A stretch of DNA of 64,000 bases. Origin: Triglochin maritima (lineage: Eukaryota; Streptophyta; Magnoliopsida; Alismatales; Juncaginaceae). Where the stretch lies: contig OY821771.1 in assembly GCA_963682175.1 (NCBI GenBank), positions 37,902,201 through 37,966,200 of the forward strand, given 5' to 3'. The notes beneath the pieces were generated by a model. The model saw nothing but the letters and a program-made list of their open reading frames with translations, was not told where the DNA came from and did not search any database. Numbering within the stretch: the first letter of the stretch is position 1; each line of letters opens with the position of its first letter. This document shows, piece by piece, positions 10,172 to 21,359 of this stretch. Position numbers and translations under genes: made by a program.

Positions 10172-11653
10172 ATGGATGGTTACATGGGCGACCATCCATA
10201 TCATTGTTGGGACCACGACAATTCTTCTTGGTATTCCGGACCCATGCAACCTAGGGTGGCTCAGATTAACACCCCGTATGGTTGGGACAATCTTAATTGT
10301 GTGGCTGAGAAATCTTCAGATTGGGATAATATGAGAGAGACACTGACTGCTAGACCACCATCTAGTTTTGTCGGATCAAATGCTGGTCAACAAACTGAGA
10401 CATTACAACAAACTTTGGCCTCTTTCATGCGTGCGGTAGACGACATGAGTGCATCGGTGACTCCAGTAGCCGTACCGTGCGACTGTTGTGGGTTGAGTGA
10501 TCATGTTATTGGGGAATGTCCTTATGTTCCCCTAGAGCCTGAGTATGAGCATACCTTTTCCTAAAATGCTCAATATGACCATTACGCATCCACATACAAC
10601 CCAATAGGGAGGGATTCATGGGGAGACAATTCTTCTTCAAATTCTTATACATCATTCTCACCCCAGTATCCTCCTTCCAAATACCCAGAATTCTACCCAC
10701 ACCCTACTCCAAATCATTGGCCACATTCTCAGCCAATCAATCACCAACCCCAAAATTTCCCAAACTCTGACTTGGACCTCACAGTTGACCCCAGACTTGA
10801 TTCTTTAGAACAAACCCTCCAAACGTTCATGGAAACCACTCAAAATTTATTGAAGTCCAACTTGAATTCCTTGCAAACTATGGAAATGCAAGTGATTCAA
10901 ATGACACAACAATTCCGTGAACGTGAGGAGGGTAACCTTTCTTGTCAACATGGGGATTTATCTTCTGATATCGAACCACCACCACATCCACAAATTCAAA
11001 GCACAAACTTTCAAAGTCAAACTCCTAGTCAGCCTTAGGGACTTGGGGTTTCAATTCACAATCACTTGGTGGAGGATTCGATTCCAATTGAGAAAAATAT
11101 GGACCAATTTCATTATGAGTCGGCACAGGATTGTGCCTTATCTTTTTGTCCTGTGGCCCTTGAGCCACATGATCTTCATGTTATACCTTTTAAGGACTCA
11201 CCTCTGGTGGAGCAAGAGCTCCCTAGTACCCTCAATTTCAAACAACCTGATGAGAGTTTGTCTCTCACTATTGTTCCTGATTATCTTGGAAATGATGGAA
11301 CATCAAACAACTACATTGCTAATGAGGGTATTAGGACTTCCTTGGAGGATACCTTGGGTAAGAGACCCACTTTTTGTTCGCCTGGTGAGTCGGACATGCC
11401 TAACGAAGTTCTTGACCTCGTTTCGACCCACCAGCCTGTTGGTTGGAGAGTTTGGACTGACGATCATAACTTCAACACCGCAACAGGAGAAACTCTTGAG
11501 AGGTTCAAGCTCTTTGAGTTTGATCTTTTGAATGAGACGCCTTTGCGTCCAATTCATGAACCTCTCCTTTCATCTTGCGCTCTTTGTGAGGGGGGCCCAA
11601 ACATGAGTATTCTGGCCTCGCGTGGTGTCATGCTCCCTTTCCAAGTGCATTGA
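10172..11653 (+). pseudogene. Compact Athila gag-pol remnant: gag start, zinc knuckle, C-terminal tail
   Basis: A single frame starting at MDGYMGDHPYHCW, which matches the MDGLGD gag start of element E. The large central gag domain is missing. The frame goes on to a CCHC zinc knuckle (CDCCGLSDHVIGEC, about 10477-10518), a heptad-like segment (SLEQTLQTFMETTQNLL to MTQQFRERE) and a tail with PVALEP and GWRVWTDDHNFNTAT, which resembles a degenerate RT start. Only two stops interrupt it (TAA 10562-10564, TAG 11036-11038) and there is no frameshift. Protease, RT, RNase H and integrase are absent. The zinc knuckle would bind RNA during packaging; copying would have to come from another element. Confidence 0.8.
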
Positions 11654-12621
11654 CCTATTTTTGAGGTTCCCATTTGATGTCCTTTGACAAATGAAGATGA
11701 GAATTTATTTTTGTACATAGCTATATCTTGTATAAAAAAAGAAAAAGAAAAAAAGCGAGTAATAAAAGACTCCATGAGCGAGCATTGATTGTTGTGGGCT
11801 CCAACCCTTGAGTATTTGGGCCCCTTTTCTTTCACGTATTTGTATCCATTCTTTAGCGTATCACAACTTTTGAGGGAATTCGGGTTTGTGTCCATCACAT
11901 AACCTTGAACTTCCTTTTGCGCTTCATGTTGGTGAGATCTTTCCTTTTTCATGCATAAATTCATGTAGTATTTTGCTCACATTTATTGAGGACAATGCAT
12001 GAAGTAGGTGTGGGGGGTGTTTTACGTGTGTACATAGTCGAGTCTTTTCCTTTGATTTTTTGTTTTCTTTTGTGTGCATTGATCGGGTCATGCTAGTGTG
12101 CTGCATTTAATATTGATATATCTACTTGCCATGATAATTGGGTGACTTGTCTTCTATTGCTTGCCTAGTGCTTTAAAATTTTAACATTTCTTTCAAAATC
12201 TTCATGTGTTTGCGGAAAATAAAATGTTTTGTGGGTTTTGCATGTGTTTAGCATGTGCAAAACCGTTGAGAGACAGTAAAAAGAAAGCTCCCAACATTAT
12301 CTTGAACTTGATGCATTAGGATATCTAGTACAGTGGCTTTAGGACTTATCGAGTCGTTAGGATGCACCCCAGTTTTCCCTCGGGGGTGAGTAATCATTGG
12401 GTTTCAGTGCTCAGATAATTAAAGAAGTTCATCCCGAACCAGGTGAGTCAATAATTCGTGTTTGTTAATTTAAGGAAGTTTGTTGTAGTCAAGGACCCTT
12501 TAAATCTTGTTGTGAGACATTAAGTGTAGGGGTTTTGGTTCATGTGTAGATAAGAAATAAATGAGTAGGTGTTCTCTCTTCTCGCACGACTCCAACCACT
12601 CGGGAAAGTAGGTCTGAGGGG
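11654..12621 (+). other. 3' noncoding block of Athila element 1, part 1
   Basis: There is no coding potential, yet long stretches match element A at about 28380-29290 (for example GTGTGCTGCATTTAAT and GATGCATTAGGATATCTAGT). The shared block shows this is a regular part of the non-autonomous element rather than random decay. Confidence 0.75.
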
Positions 12622-12629
12622 ACTTTGTG

Positions 12630-14801
12630 TAGGATTTCGTGTCCCCATGTATGTATATATTTTAAAATTTTAATACATCATACAAGATAATTTTCATATT
12701 TTCAGCAATTTATGTACATCTATTTGTGTTTTATTCTAATAACATGCAATCCTACATTTATTAAAATAAAATCACAAAGGAGAATCATACCTAAAGGTTC
12801 TCTAAAACCTTTTAATGATCCGGAGTCGCGTTGCACGTTGTGTCGCCCACGGAATTGCCTCCGAGTGTTCACCAAACTCTAAACAAGATTATAGAGAAAG
12901 GAGCTAGCCAATCAATCTCTAATAAAGTTTAGAATCTAGCTAATAACCCCTCTTTAAGTCTCCTGAGATTCTGATCTCCAAGCTTAATTTTACTAAGAGA
13001 ATTTTCGTGGTGATTAGGGAGAGATTAATGAGAGAAAGATTTTGCATTAGTATTAAACAAGTAGGAGTAGGGGTCCTTTTATAGTCTCCCAAAACATCCT
13101 CATTAAGAGCTATTCTATGGCCATGATCCCTTGTTTATTCTCTCCTAAATTAATCTCCAATTTCAACATAATCACCCACAAAAATTGTTTTAATTAAATC
13201 TGGAATTATTCCACCCATGATTTAATTAATCTCTTAATAATTCAGGCAGAATCGTTCTTTTTCGGTAGACCGAGAATTATTCGGTCAACCGAACCATTCG
13301 GTTATAACACGTGTTCGGTGCACCGTGAGCTAGACGGTCGACCGAGTTCGCATGAGAAAAATTCCCTGGAAGAATTCGGTCGAACCACGTCTTTTACTTG
13401 GTCTACCGATGACCCACCAAAATCGCTCCTGGGACATAGTCATCGGATGACCGAGTTACCTTCGGTCTACTGAAAATACTACTTCTCGGTTGACCGTTTC
13501 CAATCGGTTAACCGAACCCGATTGTCCAGGCACTCTGGGCAATCTCGGTCAACCAATTGCGCTTACCCGTTCCCCATTCAGTTAACCGATCCGAAGATGC
13601 CCCGGTCGACCGAGCCATGAACAATTCACCGTGTTTGACCCTGATTTTTCCTTTGTCAAATTTTGGATTTATTTCCAACAAAATTTGATCTTTTGGTGTT
13701 TTTAGCAAATTCACATCTTATGTAATATATTATCCTATGTAATATTAAATTATTACAACCCATAATATATATACATCTCATATGAATTTATTATGATTCT
13801 AATTATGTTAATTCTCATAACATATTGATTTTAATTAATTCACCACATGTGTCATATTTTCTCATGAAACCCGACACATCATATGAACTTAAAATCAACC
13901 CTATTGTTTCCCAGTTTTGTGGTGTGACCTATAGGAGGATCTAAGCCAAATTGGCAGTGATATTAAACACTTAATATCTCAGACTATAAGCGGTATCTAG
14001 CTACACATTATAGTCACCCAATTAGCATAGATGTCTTTGTTCAACCCGAACCAAAACATGATCCATTTAGTGATGTAAGTGCACCACTTGTGTCCATCCC
14101 TTGCCTCATGATATTAAGAATATATACAAAGTAGAAATGTGTCACCTTTGTATTATATTCATTTCTTGATTTCTCTAAGCTAATTATAACTATGTAACTT
14201 AACTCAAGTCACATTGTGCACATTATAATTTTGCTTTATCAAGGGGCCCACTAATATCATCACTCAATTAAGAGGGGCAATGATAATCGTTTGACTAGCT
14301 ATCTTTTCATCAACAAGTCATGCTCAACCAACTATTGCCTTTATCACTATACTCATTGATAGCTTTTGACAATAATCAAATTAAGCACTTCTTGAGTAAA
14401 AAGATATAAGTCTCATATCTTAGGATCCAAGACACAGTAAAACATTAATGACACGAAACACAATTCCATAATGTTTTACTTGTTAGGTCTATTCAATATA
14501 TAAAAGTAATATTTTCTTCTTTTATATACTCGTGTTGTCACTTATTTGTAGAGCTACAACAATCGATGACCAACACGACAATCTTATCTCGGTAATTAAT
14601 GTTCCATGTTAATTACCATGATTGTGAATAACTTTTGATTTATGTAAACCATTATCTTTTAGAGCTCTACGGTTAAGGACCAAACGCCTCTTCCTTAACA
14701 CTTCCTAAAGACGAATACCATAATCAAGGAACAAAATGTTTGCACATCCAATTCATAATAATTGACATATAAAAGTAAAACTTTTAGAACACATTCCTTT
14801 C
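12630..14801 (-). mobile_element. Unclassified inserted element with 8-bp target duplication, copy 1
   Basis: It is flanked by ACTTTGTG on both sides (12622-12629 and 14802-14809); the empty site can be seen in element A at about 29290. Read on the minus strand it begins GAAAGGAATGTGTTC and ends GGGACACGAAATCCTA. A second, shorter copy is at 56916-57890. It has no protein-coding frame. The minus strand carries a TATA-like TATAAAAGG (near 13075-13085) followed by a leader-like region shared with copy 2. Upstream of that TATA box are about a dozen TCGGTNNACCGA motifs (13250-13625). The termini form only weak inverted repeats. An 8-bp duplication suggests a hAT-like DNA element, while the innards look like an LTR. 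Confidence 0.65.
13250..13625. repeat. Array of degenerate TCGGTCGACCGA palindromes
   Basis: About thirteen variants of the palindrome lie within 375 bp at irregular spacing, such as ACGGTCGACCGAG, TCGGTCAACCGA, TCGGTTAACCGA and CCGGTCGACCGAG. Irregular spacing and variable spacers rule out a CRISPR array. The same motif recurs at 17590-18240 and 57213-57260. Confidence 0.8.
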
Positions 14802-14809
14802 ACTTTGTG

Positions 14810-15468
14810 CCTGGTGCTTTCGAGTCATCTAACTTGGGATGCACCGACCGAACTCCCGTTACATGGGTGGTAGGGATTGCCCTATGTGGAGATTTGGGGA
14901 AAGGTGTACGTGATAGTGTATGTCCTCATGGGCAATGATGCACGAAACCTGACCCTAGGAGAATGAAGCTCCAACTAATAAAAAGAAAAGAAAAAAACAA
15001 TAAGAAAAAAAAAGAAAAAAATGGTAATGCAAATAAGAACCTTAATGGACTTTACACTTTGTATCACTTGAGGATGTTGAGGTTGTCCATGTCTTTCACT
15101 TAAGTACTTATTTAACTTGCACGAATGGTTCATTAGGCTAGGTGTGTGGACTGAATACCTATATAGAGTCGGCCCGTTGGATTACCGCGTCCAATGATCG
15201 ATAAAAATGAGTCCATCGAGTCGAGTGTCTAGATTGAATAATGCATCAATGTTCGGATTTGGTGGGTATATCCGCTGAAAACCCTCAGGAGACACCACTC
15301 CTCCTCCGTGGCGACAAGGAGGTTTAACGGCTTGTTGCACGTGCTAAGTGCAACCGCGATTCCTACGAAAGTGAGTAGGATTTCTTGTTTTTCGTATGCT
15401 TTCATTTCTTCCAAATTTCTCTTTCTTTGTTTTGCTCGGGACTAGCAAAAGTTAGGTGTGGGGGTATT
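14810..15468 (+). other. 3' noncoding block of Athila element 1, part 2, with polypurine tract
   Basis: It resumes the block shared with element A (about 29300-29968) after the inserted element. It ends with AAAAGTTAGGTGTGGGGG (15447-15464), the probable polypurine tract, directly before the 3' LTR. Confidence 0.8.
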
Positions 15469-16924
15469 TGATTGACATCATTTAATGCATACATTTGTGT
15501 CTTATATCCATTATCTTTCACCTAAACAATGTTACGTAACGAGTTTTATGTTTAAGTTTCAGGAATAAGCAAGTTGAGGAGAAAATGCACAAAAAGGACT
15601 CAAAAGCAAGGAAAAGGACTGAGTTGCAAGACTTAGGGACTGAGATGCAAGAGGGAAAGACCCGGATGAAAGCCTAAAGGACCAATGAGCAAATCAGGAA
15701 ACTCTACACCATCATGAGGAGTATTTTGGCAATAACCATCAACAACCGAATCGGGTTCATGAAACACCAAGAAATCAATCCAGAACCGAGCCACCAAAGT
15801 CCAGACTCGATCCCACACTTATAGACTGCCAATTAGAGGTCCATTTGGATCCAAACTCGATAAGACGTGGCCAGGTGTTGTATTAGTACATGTTTATTCC
15901 ATTTATGGTATGCGTTTAGTCCCATACTGGGGGATTGTCCCGGATTACCTTTTTCTATGACTATAAATAGAACTCCTCCTCCTCCATTGTATTCTACCCA
16001 TTGCTTGGTGTCATTCTCTCTACTTGGACTAATCTTTCAAGCAAAACTCAAGGTAGAGAAGAGTGCTACCTTCAATGTGAGTCATTTTAATAAAATAATT
16101 GTTCTTAGTTTGTTTTAATCTTGTATTTTAATTCTTGCATGCTTCTTTAGTTTTACTTTCCTTTCCTTTTAGCTTCTTTAATATTTCTTGCTTGCTTAGT
16201 TTAATTTCATTTCAGTATAATATTTCATTTTGTTAATGTAGTTTAGTGTAATTATTAGTGAGTAGTTTCATCCCCATTTGGGGGGTGGAGAAATATGTGA
16301 TGTGATTATGTGATGTATTAGGTGTGTGTTATCTTAATCTTTTAAACCTTATATGATTTCCATAATCATCTAATGGGATTTCACTCTCGTCTTTGATATG
16401 CTAATGGATGGAATTGATAAAGGAAACATGACTTGTAGTGTATGTGCTCTTGTTGCCTTTACCTTGGTTAATGCGTTGTATGTTTTAATGATATTGGGTT
16501 ATCTTATTTCATGTGGAGGCATAATAGGGTCTAGTCTTTATACATGAGTTCATTTAGCTTCATTCCAATTATTTTCTTGTATGTTTTAATGATATTGTGT
16601 TATCTTATTTCATGTGGAGGCAAAATTGGATGTAGTTTTATGATTTTCATGCGCTACATGTTGTGATGAGCATAAGTGAACACACACATATACACATATC
16701 TTTGTATTCACACTCTTTTCTCTATCCCCTTTGGGGTTTAGTTTTATTGCTTATCTTCCATTTCCTTTTTTTATTGTAGTGTAGTTTGACCATAACTCCT
16801 TTCTCTCCTTTCTTTCCCACTCGCCTTCGCACAAACTAAAGTCGACACACCTCCCTAGGGATCACGTGTATTTGCCACCGCTTCAACGCGGCCGTTCACT
16901 TGTGGTTAATTAAAACATATCAAT
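15469..16924 (+). repeat. 3' LTR of Athila element 1
   Basis: TGATTGACATCATTTAATGC to AACATATCAAT, about 1456 bp, TATA box at 15962-15969. The U3 palindrome is worn here (GACTGCCAATTAGAGGTC, 15824-15841). It lacks about 76 bp present in the 5' LTR. The final CA of the LTR is missing where Tekay-type gag resumes. Confidence 0.9.
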
Positions 16925-17050
16925 GGGTTAGCAATTAGTTGGAGGACTACCGCTGCCGTTGTCTTTGGGGGTGCAACTCATATTAGTTGGGAGGACTTCC
17001 TGGAGGAGTTCAGGAAGAAGTATTTTCCATCACATGTTCATGATCGTTTG
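16925..17050 (+). pseudogene. Tekay-type gag, middle fragment
   Basis: It reads GATHISWEDFLEEFRKK then YFPSHVHDR, a typical gypsy gag block. It continues the gag begun at 7373 on the far side of Athila element 1. It is cut near 17035-17046 by the end of a reversed copia LTR. It is too short for function. Confidence 0.7.
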
Positions 17051-18533
17051 GATCCAACAACCGGATCCTAGTCATCTCTTACGAATTGCTCTTCCTCGAT
17101 CAACTTTGCGTCCTCCACTATTTTTGAGCTCCGTTTTGGGTCGAGATCAAGCCTTTACACTTCAAGCGTGCGAACACCCTCGCCAAGCTTGGACCACCTT
17201 CTCACAACCGAGAAGAGTTTCACTCTGGAAGTTAATACCACACTTTGGTGGAGATTGAGTAACAACTTCTAATCTTGAGCACTTGAATGATTGATGAATG
17301 CAAGGAGTGATTCAAGTGAAAAGATTGAGCACAAAGATTAACTTAGGGTAATTTGTGAGCAGTATGAGTGTATGAGCTTAGAGCAAGGATTGGTGAGTTG
17401 AGCGAAGTGTGGTAAGCTCTATTTATAAGCTCCAAACATAATCTAGCCATTGGGATTGAAGTGACTGTGATTTGAGAGAGATGCATAAAACAAGGAAGTT
17501 CAGAACTCAAATCATGATTTCTTGTAAATAATCATAATCGGGCAAACGGTGGACCGGTTTCTTATAAATAAGAAAAAGGATGATATAAAGTGTATACCGG
17601 TCGATACACCTAGGTAGTAACTTAAGTGAACAGTCGAACCATATATAGGATCGGTCGACCGTTAAGGGAGAATTGACCAGAATAATATTAAACAATTGAT
17701 GTAACAGTTGAACCAAATAAGAATCCAGTTCGACCGAAAATAACGGGATGTTTGGGATTTCTAATTGTGTCTGATCTGGTCGACCGCCATCCTTGTACTG
17801 TTCGACTGGTGGCCAAATATATGAGTTCAGTTGTTAGAAGAATGTGTGTACGATCGTTGTATAATATGATAAGTATAACAATCATATTCAAATGAAATAC
17901 GAAGTGTCAAATGGTCGAACAAAAGTTATGTTTTGGTCGACCGGATAGGGGACACGTGTCATGATATATCTGGTGAACAAAGATTGAAATGGTCGAACTA
18001 CGAATTCCCGGTTGACACTTGAAAACGGTCGAACGAGAATGAATAAACGATTGACTGTTTGGGACTAAATATGTTCTTGTAAGAATTGCTCAGACCAAAA
18101 GAGAAATGATCGACCGTTCTGGTAAAGAAACAAGAGTCTGTTAAATCCGGTCGAACCAGATGGTCTACTGGTCGACCGGGTGAAGTAGAATTCCTATTCT
18201 AAGTGGAATTTCATATTGTGATCGGTTACCTAACAAAGTCGGTTTGATATGGAATAAGTATGAGAGTTCTATAGGTTTTCTAAGTGTCATGCAATGCAAT
18301 TCAACAATATTTCAAGTGCCAAGTTACATTTTAGTCCTACGAACAAGAAACAAAAGTCCTATCTAATCTTCAACTTGATTTCTTGTCTTGTGAACACTTG
18401 TCTCCTAAAATGTTAGTAAAACCACATATATGTATACATACTCATGTGATGTTAAAGTAGATATACATGTGTTTATTGATATGTTAATTAATCATCAAAA
18501 CATATTAACGATTATTAGCAAAAAAAGTCAACA
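17035..18533 (-). repeat. Ty1/copia LTR in reverse orientation
   Basis: On the minus strand it starts TGTTGACTTTTTTTGC right after a copia-type polypurine tract. A TATA box (TTATAAATAG, about 17408-17418) is followed by a leader. The far end lies near 17035-17046 (AACGATCATGAACA on the minus strand); the exact base is uncertain because gag-like sequence abuts it. U3 holds many GGTCGACC-like palindromes (about 17590-18240). Confidence 0.7.
17590..18240. repeat. GGTCGACC-type palindrome array in copia U3
   Basis: About sixteen full or partial copies, such as GATCGGTCGACCGTT, TGGTCGACCGG and CGGTCGAACC, spaced irregularly upstream of the LTR TATA box. The motif class is the same as at 13250-13625 but the surrounding sequence is unrelated. 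Confidence 0.75.
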
Positions 18534-18554
18534 ATCTCCCTTTTTTTGATGATG
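18534..18554 (-). other. Polypurine tract of the reversed copia element
   Basis: The minus strand reads CATCATCAAAAAAAGGGAGA, the GTCATCATCAAAAAGGGGGAGATTGTTG-type junction commonly seen at copia 3' LTRs. Confidence 0.8.
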
Positions 18555-18842
18555 ACAACCTATCAATCTAAATACATGTTAATCTTTAATTTTTTTTATC
18601 AATATATAACTCCCCCTATCTCATAGATCCCCCATCTAATAGCTCCCCTAGCTTATTTGCACAAGATATGTATGTACTTCTCCCCATTTGACATGATCAA
18701 AAAGATTATAGACATGAACATAAAATGGAATTTGAATACAAGTGAATAGAGAATATAACGGAAGCACAAATATAATGCCAAAAAAGACAACAATAATGTT
18801 AAGAGACATTCAAATAGATTCCACACACAAAATGTCAAACAA

Positions 18843-19220
18843 CTAGCCAAAGTGAAAGACACAACAAAACAAATACATCAAACATTGAAAGTTCAAATCA
18901 AATACAACAATCAAAACAACAAACCAAGTTCCAAACACGACAACACCACCAAAATATAAGTTATGACACTGATTACGAAGATATGATGAAAGGGAATCAA
19001 TCCCACCCATCACCGAGTCAAAACGATCATAAATGTGGGCTTCAAGTTGATTAAAACGAGTAGAAGTGGAGGCTTCGAATGCATCAACACAATCAGAAAC
19101 CCGTTGAAACGAATAGGCATCATATGAGCTAGAAGCTGACCAATTACCACCATAAGTCCATGCATTTTCATCTCCCTCTCCCCAAGAACCACTCGTGTCC
19201 CTCGGAGCTTGGCTGGACAT
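18843..19220 (-). CDS. Hypothetical ORF upstream of the reversed copia PPT
   Basis: A 125-codon frame starting MSSQAPRDTSGSWGEGD, followed by an amphipathic segment (FQRVSDCVDAFEASTSTRF to FDSVMGGIDSLSSYL) that could form a coiled coil, and a hydrophobic C-terminus (FGTWFVVLIVVFDL). I do not recognise it as a gag, RT or integrase domain. Its position just before the PPT suggests the extra 3' sequence of the copia element, or part of another element cut off at about 19270. Start and function are unproven. Confidence 0.35.
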   Translation of the reverse strand: MSSQAPRDTSGSWGEGDENAWTYGGNWSASSSYDAYSFQRVSDCVDAFEASTSTRFNQLEAHIYDRFDSVMGGIDSLSSYLRNQCHNLYFGGVVVFGTWFVVLIVVFDLNFQCLMYLFCCVFHFG

Positions 19221-19285
19221 CCAACGCGAGTCAGCGGGAGTCTCTTACTCTTTAGTTTCCTCGTTAGAAGGTGATTGGTTATCAG

Positions 19286-20860
19286 TGATTAGTAGCATAT
19301 CATGCATCATATTCATGCTATATATCCTTTATTTTACCCCAATATTGTGTTACTCGAGTTGTTATTTGTAGTGTTTCAGGAGTTAGGTAATAAAGAAGAG
19401 GAAGGGATCAAAAATGACCAAAATGTAACAAGTATGGACTGATTTGAAAGTTCTGGACCTATTTGTAATGCACAAGGACATGATCGCAAATCAGGAAGGA
19501 CCCAGTGCAAACCCGGAGGGACCTCATTGTGAAGTGCAAAATATGGTGACACATGACTTAAATCAGATCAGTATTTTGTCAATTAAACTTAAAGTGATTC
19601 GAGCCAGCAGACCAGGACTTCACCCCACGTGCCAAATGAAGCAATAAAGTGGGACACAAAATTTCAGCCCGATTGGATCCATTTGATCTACCATTGGAGG
19701 ATTTGGATCTGCCACTGGCAGATCAAAATGGTCCAAATGGTCTCAAATTTTGGTTGTGGTTCGGGTTGTCGGGCCAGAGCATTCCTGTACTATCAGATGT
19801 GATTTAGAGTTGTCCGATTATTCCCAGATTAATCCTAACCATGTATTAGTCTATATATATATATCATTGTAATCCCTCCTCTCCCACTTCTTCTTGCTTC
19901 TCCATTAGTTTTAGGTTTTGTTTTGCTGCTGAATAGTGTAGTTGGAGGAGAAGAAACATACTTTGTAATCCTTTCAATTCAATCAAGTGTGAGTTTTGTT
20001 CTTTAAATACATGTCTTTTACTTTGATGCAATTTCTTTGATGTTGTTGTTTGTTTAATCTTGTTTTTAGTCATTTCCACTATGGGTTCTTATTATTTTTA
20101 TGTTTTCTTTAGTGTAGAGATGAGTAGAGAGTAGACCATCCCCATTAGGGGATGGAGAAGAAGGTGATTTGATCATGTGATGGATTAGTGTGTGTTAATA
20201 TTAATCCTTTGAGCTTTACATGATTTCCATAACCATCGTAGGGGATGTCACCCTTATCTTTGATGGGCTAATGCTCTTGAGTGAAGCTTAGCACATGCTT
20301 AGATTACCGACTCTATCTTATGGGGCATGACGAGGTGAGGATAAGGATGGAGTGGAAGAAGGGAACAAGACATGTGCATGCACGTGCTCATGTTGGCTTT
20401 ATCTTAATTAATGTATTGTATGCTTTAATGATTGTGATAAATCTTATTTCATGTGGAGACATAGTTGGATCTGAGTCATGATGCATGTGAACATATTACC
20501 TTCATTTCAATTATTGTCTTGTATTTTTTAATGATAGGGTTTTATCTTATTTCATGTAGAGGCAAAGTTGGAGTTGAGTTTTATGTATTCCATGTATGAC
20601 ATGTTTTGATGAGCACATTTGACCACACACTACACTACACATTTTCATTTCCATGTTCTTTCTCTATCCCTAAGGGGTCTAGTTTTATTGCTTATTTTCT
20701 GATTTCTTTCTCATTGTAGTGTAGTTTCGACCTTAATCTCTTTTTCTTTCCCCACTCAAGTATCACGAATTTGACTTGCTCATGCTCCTTGTGGATAGAC
20801 CCGTGCTTGCCACCACTTCAACGTAGTCGTGCACTTGCGGTAATTAAACTGAATCAATCA
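19286..20860 (+). repeat. 5' LTR of Athila element B (divergent subfamily)
   Basis: It ends GAATCAATCA directly before a tRNA-Asp PBS. The start is either TGATTAGTAGC at 19286 or TGATTGG at 19272. The sequence is alignable with the other Athila LTRs only in parts. It carries the perfect 19-bp palindrome GATCTGCCACTGGCAGATC (19706-19724) at the U3 position where the other LTRs have GACCGC...GCGGTC. Confidence 0.8.
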
Positions 20861-20866
20861 AGTTTT

Positions 20867-20884
20867 TGGTGTCGTTGCCAGGGA
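20867..20884 (+). other. Primer-binding site of element B, tRNA-Asp
   Basis: TGGTGTCGTTGCCAGGGA, seven bases after the LTR end, with a few mismatches to the tRNA-Asp complement. Confidence 0.85.
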
Positions 20885-21359
20885 GCGTCGTTTTCGTAGT
20901 CGAGTTAACCATTTCAGTGGGGGTTTCCTTTGTTTTTCCGTTTTATTTTCTCTTTTCGTTACTGGAAGGGGCTACAAGTTCACAGGAGGACCTAACTGAG
21001 AAGAGAAGGAATATGTTGAAGTCTGGGGACCAGAATCCCCTGACAACCCGCCAGTAGCGGATTTTAATCCGCCACTGGCAGCTCTGGTGCGTGATATTTC
21101 AAATATGTTTTTATAATAGCTTCCTTTGACTATCTCTAGTTGTTTCCTTCCACTGTTGATGCCATACATGCTCTGTTTTAGTATCAAAAATTAATTTGGC
21201 TTGCATGACCCATTGTTAAGACAACTTGGACCATAAAACTCAAAGCAAAAGATTAGACTTATTGCCATCTAGGTCAGGCATCATTTGTAGACCTTGCACG
21301 CATTTGTCTTTTCTTTTCTTTACATTCTTGTTTTCGATTGTTGGCGTGTGGTACGTGCA
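20885..21359 (+). other. Leader of element B up to the insertion of element A
   Basis: It contains the inverted repeats CCGCCAGTAGCGG and TCCGCCACTGGCAG (about 21047-21081) and the block AAAGCAAAAGATTAGAC. It breaks at GTACGTGCA where element A is inserted and resumes at 31314. Confidence 0.75.

Larger units (their letters stand above)
7579..16924 (+). mobile_element. Athila-type LTR retrotransposon 1, non-autonomous (LTR, PBS, short gag-pol remnant, PPT, LTR)
   Basis: Both LTRs (7579-9056 and 15469-16924) start TGATTGACATC. The 5' LTR ends ATCAATCA, giving the inverted termini TGATTGA/TCAATCA; the 3' LTR lacks its last two bases. The PBS matches tRNA-Asp and a purine tract precedes the 3' LTR. 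Protease, reverse transcriptase and integrase are absent. It sits inside Tekay-type gag. I find no clear 5-bp target duplication (left flank CAAGG, right flank GGGTT), consistent with a later deletion at a border. A separate 2.17-kb element is inserted at 12630-14801. Confidence 0.9.

Noticed and set aside
13250..13625. Palindrome array as a possible CRISPR or centromeric satellite
   Set aside because: No constant unit length or spacer length; variants differ in the core bases.
12628..14793. Reading the 2.17-kb insertion as a TG...CA solo LTR with 5-bp duplication
   Set aside because: The flanks CTTTG and TTCCT do not match, and both copies keep GAARGGAA outside the TG; the 8-bp ACTTTGTG duplication fits better.
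16959..17258. 99-codon plus-strand frame
   Set aside because: It spans the border between Tekay-type gag (other frame) and the reversed copia LTR, so it is a chance frame.
18653..18862. 69-codon minus-strand frame rich in Leu and Phe
   Set aside because: AT-rich sequence gives hydrophobic frames by chance; no family resemblance.
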